Assembly: GCA_050249455.1 (NCBI GenBank)
Contig: JBFWQM010000142.1
Span: 1 to 14,259, forward strand
Direction: 5' to 3'
DNA from: JBFWQM01 sp050249455
GTDB lineage: Bacteria; Pseudomonadota; Alphaproteobacteria; MPNO01; VGEU01
DNA length: 14,259 nt
The stretch's first letter is position 1; each line of letters starts with the position of its first letter. This document shows positions 11,933 through 14,259 of the stretch, piece after piece. Made by a program: the position numbers and the translations under genes. The notes beneath the pieces were generated by a model. It saw only the letters and a list, made by a program, of their open reading frames with translations. It made no database searches and had not been told where the DNA came from.

Positions 11933-11961
11933 ATCGGGAGCAGATCGCGACTCGAATCAAG
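11933..11961 (-). promoter_or_regulatory. Possible heat-shock (sigma-32-like) promoter of rpoH
   Basis: On the minus strand CTTGATT (11961-11955) and CCCGAT (11938-11933) are separated by 16 bp. They resemble the sigma-32 pattern CTTGAA / CCCCAT within its allowed spacing range. The start would be near 11925, about 64 nt before the ATG. The match is imperfect. The rest of the 263-bp gap to dusA holds no gene. Confidence 0.3.
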
Positions 11962-12124
11962 TCGGCGGTGATCCCCGTCACATCTGCAACCCGGCACGGT
12001 GTCGCGGCGGGGGGCACGGTCGGACGAGGCGGGCCCTACGGAGTTGATTCGACAGGGATCGTGTCGCGGATCACCGTCGCCGATCACGAACCCGTGAAAG
12101 CGCGACGGGCGGCGGGGGCATGGT

Positions 12125-13177
<1,053 letters not shown>

Positions 13178-13184
13178 GGCGCAG

Positions 13185-13190
13185 ATATAG
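13185..13190 (-). promoter_or_regulatory. Candidate -10 box abutting the dusA start
   Basis: CTATAT on the minus strand (13190-13185) is the classic alphaproteobacterial -10 sequence. It ends eight bases before the dusA ATG, so transcription would begin at or next to the start codon. The -35 region is weak (AATTTT at the 17-bp spacing). This is a suggestive but unproven leaderless promoter. Confidence 0.3.
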
Positions 13191-13363
13191 CACGGCCGGA
13201 TCGGTTGAAAATTGCGCCGCAACCCCCATTTCCATTGAGTCATGTGGTCCGATCCGGTCCCCCTCCGCCGCCTGCGTCAGGCAGGACGCCTCCTCCTGGG
13301 CAATTGACCCCGGGCTTGCGGACGGCCGTCCGCGATCCCGGGGCCCGCGACATCTCCACGACT

Positions 13364-13397
13364 GCAACGATCAAACCGCCGCAACGATCAAACCGCC
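13364..13397. repeat. Tandem 17-bp direct repeat upstream of rnk
   Basis: gcaacgatcaaaccgcc occurs twice in perfect tandem (13364-13380, 13381-13397), followed by a degenerate start of a third unit (gcgatc). It lies 45-78 bp before the rnk ATG, where regulator binding would be expected. A simple slippage duplication is the default explanation. Confidence 0.7.
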
Positions 13398-13441
13398 GCG
13401 ATCGCGGCGCCGGTCCGGATTCGGGCCGCGAGGAGGGCAAC

Positions 13442-13864
13442 ATGAAGTCCCACGACCCCGTCGCCGGGCGCGTCGCCGCGCCGGCCATCATGATCTCGGA
13501 GCGCGACTACGACCGCCTGGTCGGCCTCGCCAACGCGGCGATCGACCGTGTGCCGGAGGTGGCCTCGACCCTCCTCGACGAGGCCGACCGCGCCAAGGTC
13601 GTGCCGCCCGAGGCGCTGCCCGACGACGTGGTGGCGATGGGGTCTTTCGTCGGGTTCCGCGACGATGCGACCGGCGCCGACCGCACGGTGCAGCTGGTCT
13701 ACCCGCAGGAGGCGGACATCGCCGCCGGCAAGGTGTCGGTGCTGACCCAGATCGGCGCGGCGCTGATCGGCCTGCGCCAGGGCCAGACGATCGCCGCGCC
13801 GACGCGCGAACACCCCGGCCGCACCATCACGGTGCTGCGCGTCAGTGCGGTCCCGCTGGACTGA
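13442..13864 (+). CDS. rnk: Rnk-like regulator of nucleoside diphosphate kinase (GreA/GreB family)
   Basis: This 140-aa protein aligns by eye with E. coli Rnk (136 aa). IMISERDYDRLVGLA opens a short N-terminal coiled coil, then PDDVVAMGSFVGFRDD, RTVQLVYPQEAD, KVSVLTQIGAALIGLRQGQT, and a final THITVLRV-like strand (RTITVLRV). The C-terminal half is the FKBP-like GreA/GreB domain; Rnk binds RNA polymerase near the secondary channel but lacks the long acidic coiled-coil tip of Gre factors. The ATG at 13442 follows GAGGAGGG by about five bases, a very strong SD. It is divergent from dusA over 264 bp and convergent with the cupin gene, separated by a 10-bp stem-loop. Confidence 0.9.
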   Translation: MKSHDPVAGRVAAPAIMISERDYDRLVGLANAAIDRVPEVASTLLDEADRAKVVPPEALPDDVVAMGSFVGFRDDATGADRTVQLVYPQEADIAAGKVSVLTQIGAALIGLRQGQTIAAPTREHPGRTITVLRVSAVPLD

Positions 13865-13881
13865 CGGGAGGCGAGGCAGGA

Positions 13882-13910
13882 GGCCGGGCGAACCCGCGGC
13901 TCGCCCGGCC
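13882..13910. terminator. Bidirectional stem-loop between convergent genes
   Basis: A perfect 10-bp stem (ggccgggcga 13882-13891, tcgcccggcc 13901-13910, 9-nt loop) fills the 51-bp gap between the convergent rnk and cupin genes. Neither side has a T-run, but position and strength suit a shared terminator. Confidence 0.6.
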
Positions 13911-13915
13911 GGCGA

Positions 13916-14259
13916 TCACGCGGCGCGCACGACCCCGTCCTCATCGCGCGCCTGCTCGCGGAACAGGCCGAGCTTCTTCATCGCCGGCTCGTCGGTGACG
14001 GTGTAGAGGAATGCATCGGCGCCGCTCGTGTTGACGTGGCGATGCCACAGCCAGCCGGGCACGGTGAACACGTCGTTGCGCGACCAGTCGAGCCGCACGC
14101 CCTCGACCTCGGTGTAGCCCTCTCCCTCCAGCACGCAGAAGACGGTGCTCGCGGTCTTGCGGTGCGCCGTCGTCTTCTCGCGCGGGCGCAGCATCTGGCT
14201 GCGGAACGACATCGTCGGCATCACCGGGCCGCCGGTGGTCGGGTCGACGTACTCGAAGA
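13916..14259 (-). CDS. Gentisate 1,2-dioxygenase-like cupin, C-terminal part (5' end outside window)
   Basis: The frame is open to the right edge, so only about the last 114 codons are visible. Reading from the edge gives FEYVDPTTGGPVMPTMSFRS and LRPREKTTAHRKTASTVFCV, a pattern typical of the C-terminal cupin of gentisate 1,2-dioxygenases and salicylate 1,2-dioxygenase-like enzymes (FEYVNPxTGGPVxPT, LRPGExTxAHRHT). The second cupin motif, NDVFTVPGWLWHRHVN, is present, then the tail DEPAMKKLGLFREQA. These Fe(II) enzymes cleave the gentisate ring to maleylpyruvate; in the bicupin family metal binding usually lies in the N-terminal cupin, which is not visible here. The GTG at 14224 is internal, not a start. 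The C-terminal cupin keeps the first His (AHRKT) but has Lys where the second His is common. Confidence 0.82.
   Translation of the reverse strand, partial: FEYVDPTTGGPVMPTMSFRSQMLRPREKTTAHRKTASTVFCVLEGEGYTEVEGVRLDWSRNDVFTVPGWLWHRHVNTSGADAFLYTVTDEPAMKKLGLFREQARDEDGVVRAA

Overview
The window is very GC-rich (roughly 70% by eye) and gene-dense. It looks like the chromosome of an alphaproteobacterium, probably Rhodospirillales-like. The evidence is an RpoH with a recognisable RpoH box, a CC0125/CC1285-type lipoprotein, an alphaproteobacterial-style SleB cell-wall hydrolase, and GC-rich coding with strong purine Shine-Dalgarno (SD) sites. No rRNA, tRNA, CRISPR array, transposase or phage gene was seen. 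The assignment rests on protein character only, not on a marker alignment.

Left part (1-7725), accessory catabolism: a 59-aa unknown ORF (minus); an orphan molybdopterin-binding aldehyde/xanthine oxidase large subunit (minus); a divergent small phasin-like protein (plus); a DUF1989 protein and a YqcI/YcgG (GntA-like) N-hydroxylase that overlap as a two-gene minus-strand unit; and, diverging from these, an FMN alpha-hydroxy-acid oxidase followed by a ThDP (thiamine diphosphate) enzyme with benzoylformate-decarboxylase-like catalytic residues. Hydroxy acid to keto acid to aldehyde to acid is a coherent, mandelate-like route for the FMN, ThDP and molybdenum enzymes. The GntA/DUF1989 pair suggests chemistry on a guanidino-type nitrogen compound. 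Both are inferences. A palindromic dispersed repeat (5637-5747) separates the FMN and ThDP genes, and the same end sequence starts the window at base 1.

Middle part (7270-10063): a secreted SleB-type hydrolase (minus) whose frame runs 456 bp antisense into the ThDP gene; an AT-rich upstream island with a perfect 10-bp inverted repeat; and two overlapping lipoprotein genes (minus). A plus-strand stretch without a protein gene combines a good sigma-54-type promoter, a hairpin and a textbook intrinsic terminator. It is a strong small-RNA candidate and the most novel-looking item here.

Right part (10066-14259), housekeeping and stress: a RidA-like protein lacking the family arginine, a cold-shock protein, RpoH (sigma-32) and DusA, all minus; Rnk (plus); and the C-terminal part of a gentisate 1,2-dioxygenase-like cupin (minus) that runs off the right edge. 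The cupin fits the aromatic or 2-hydroxy-acid catabolic flavour of the left part.
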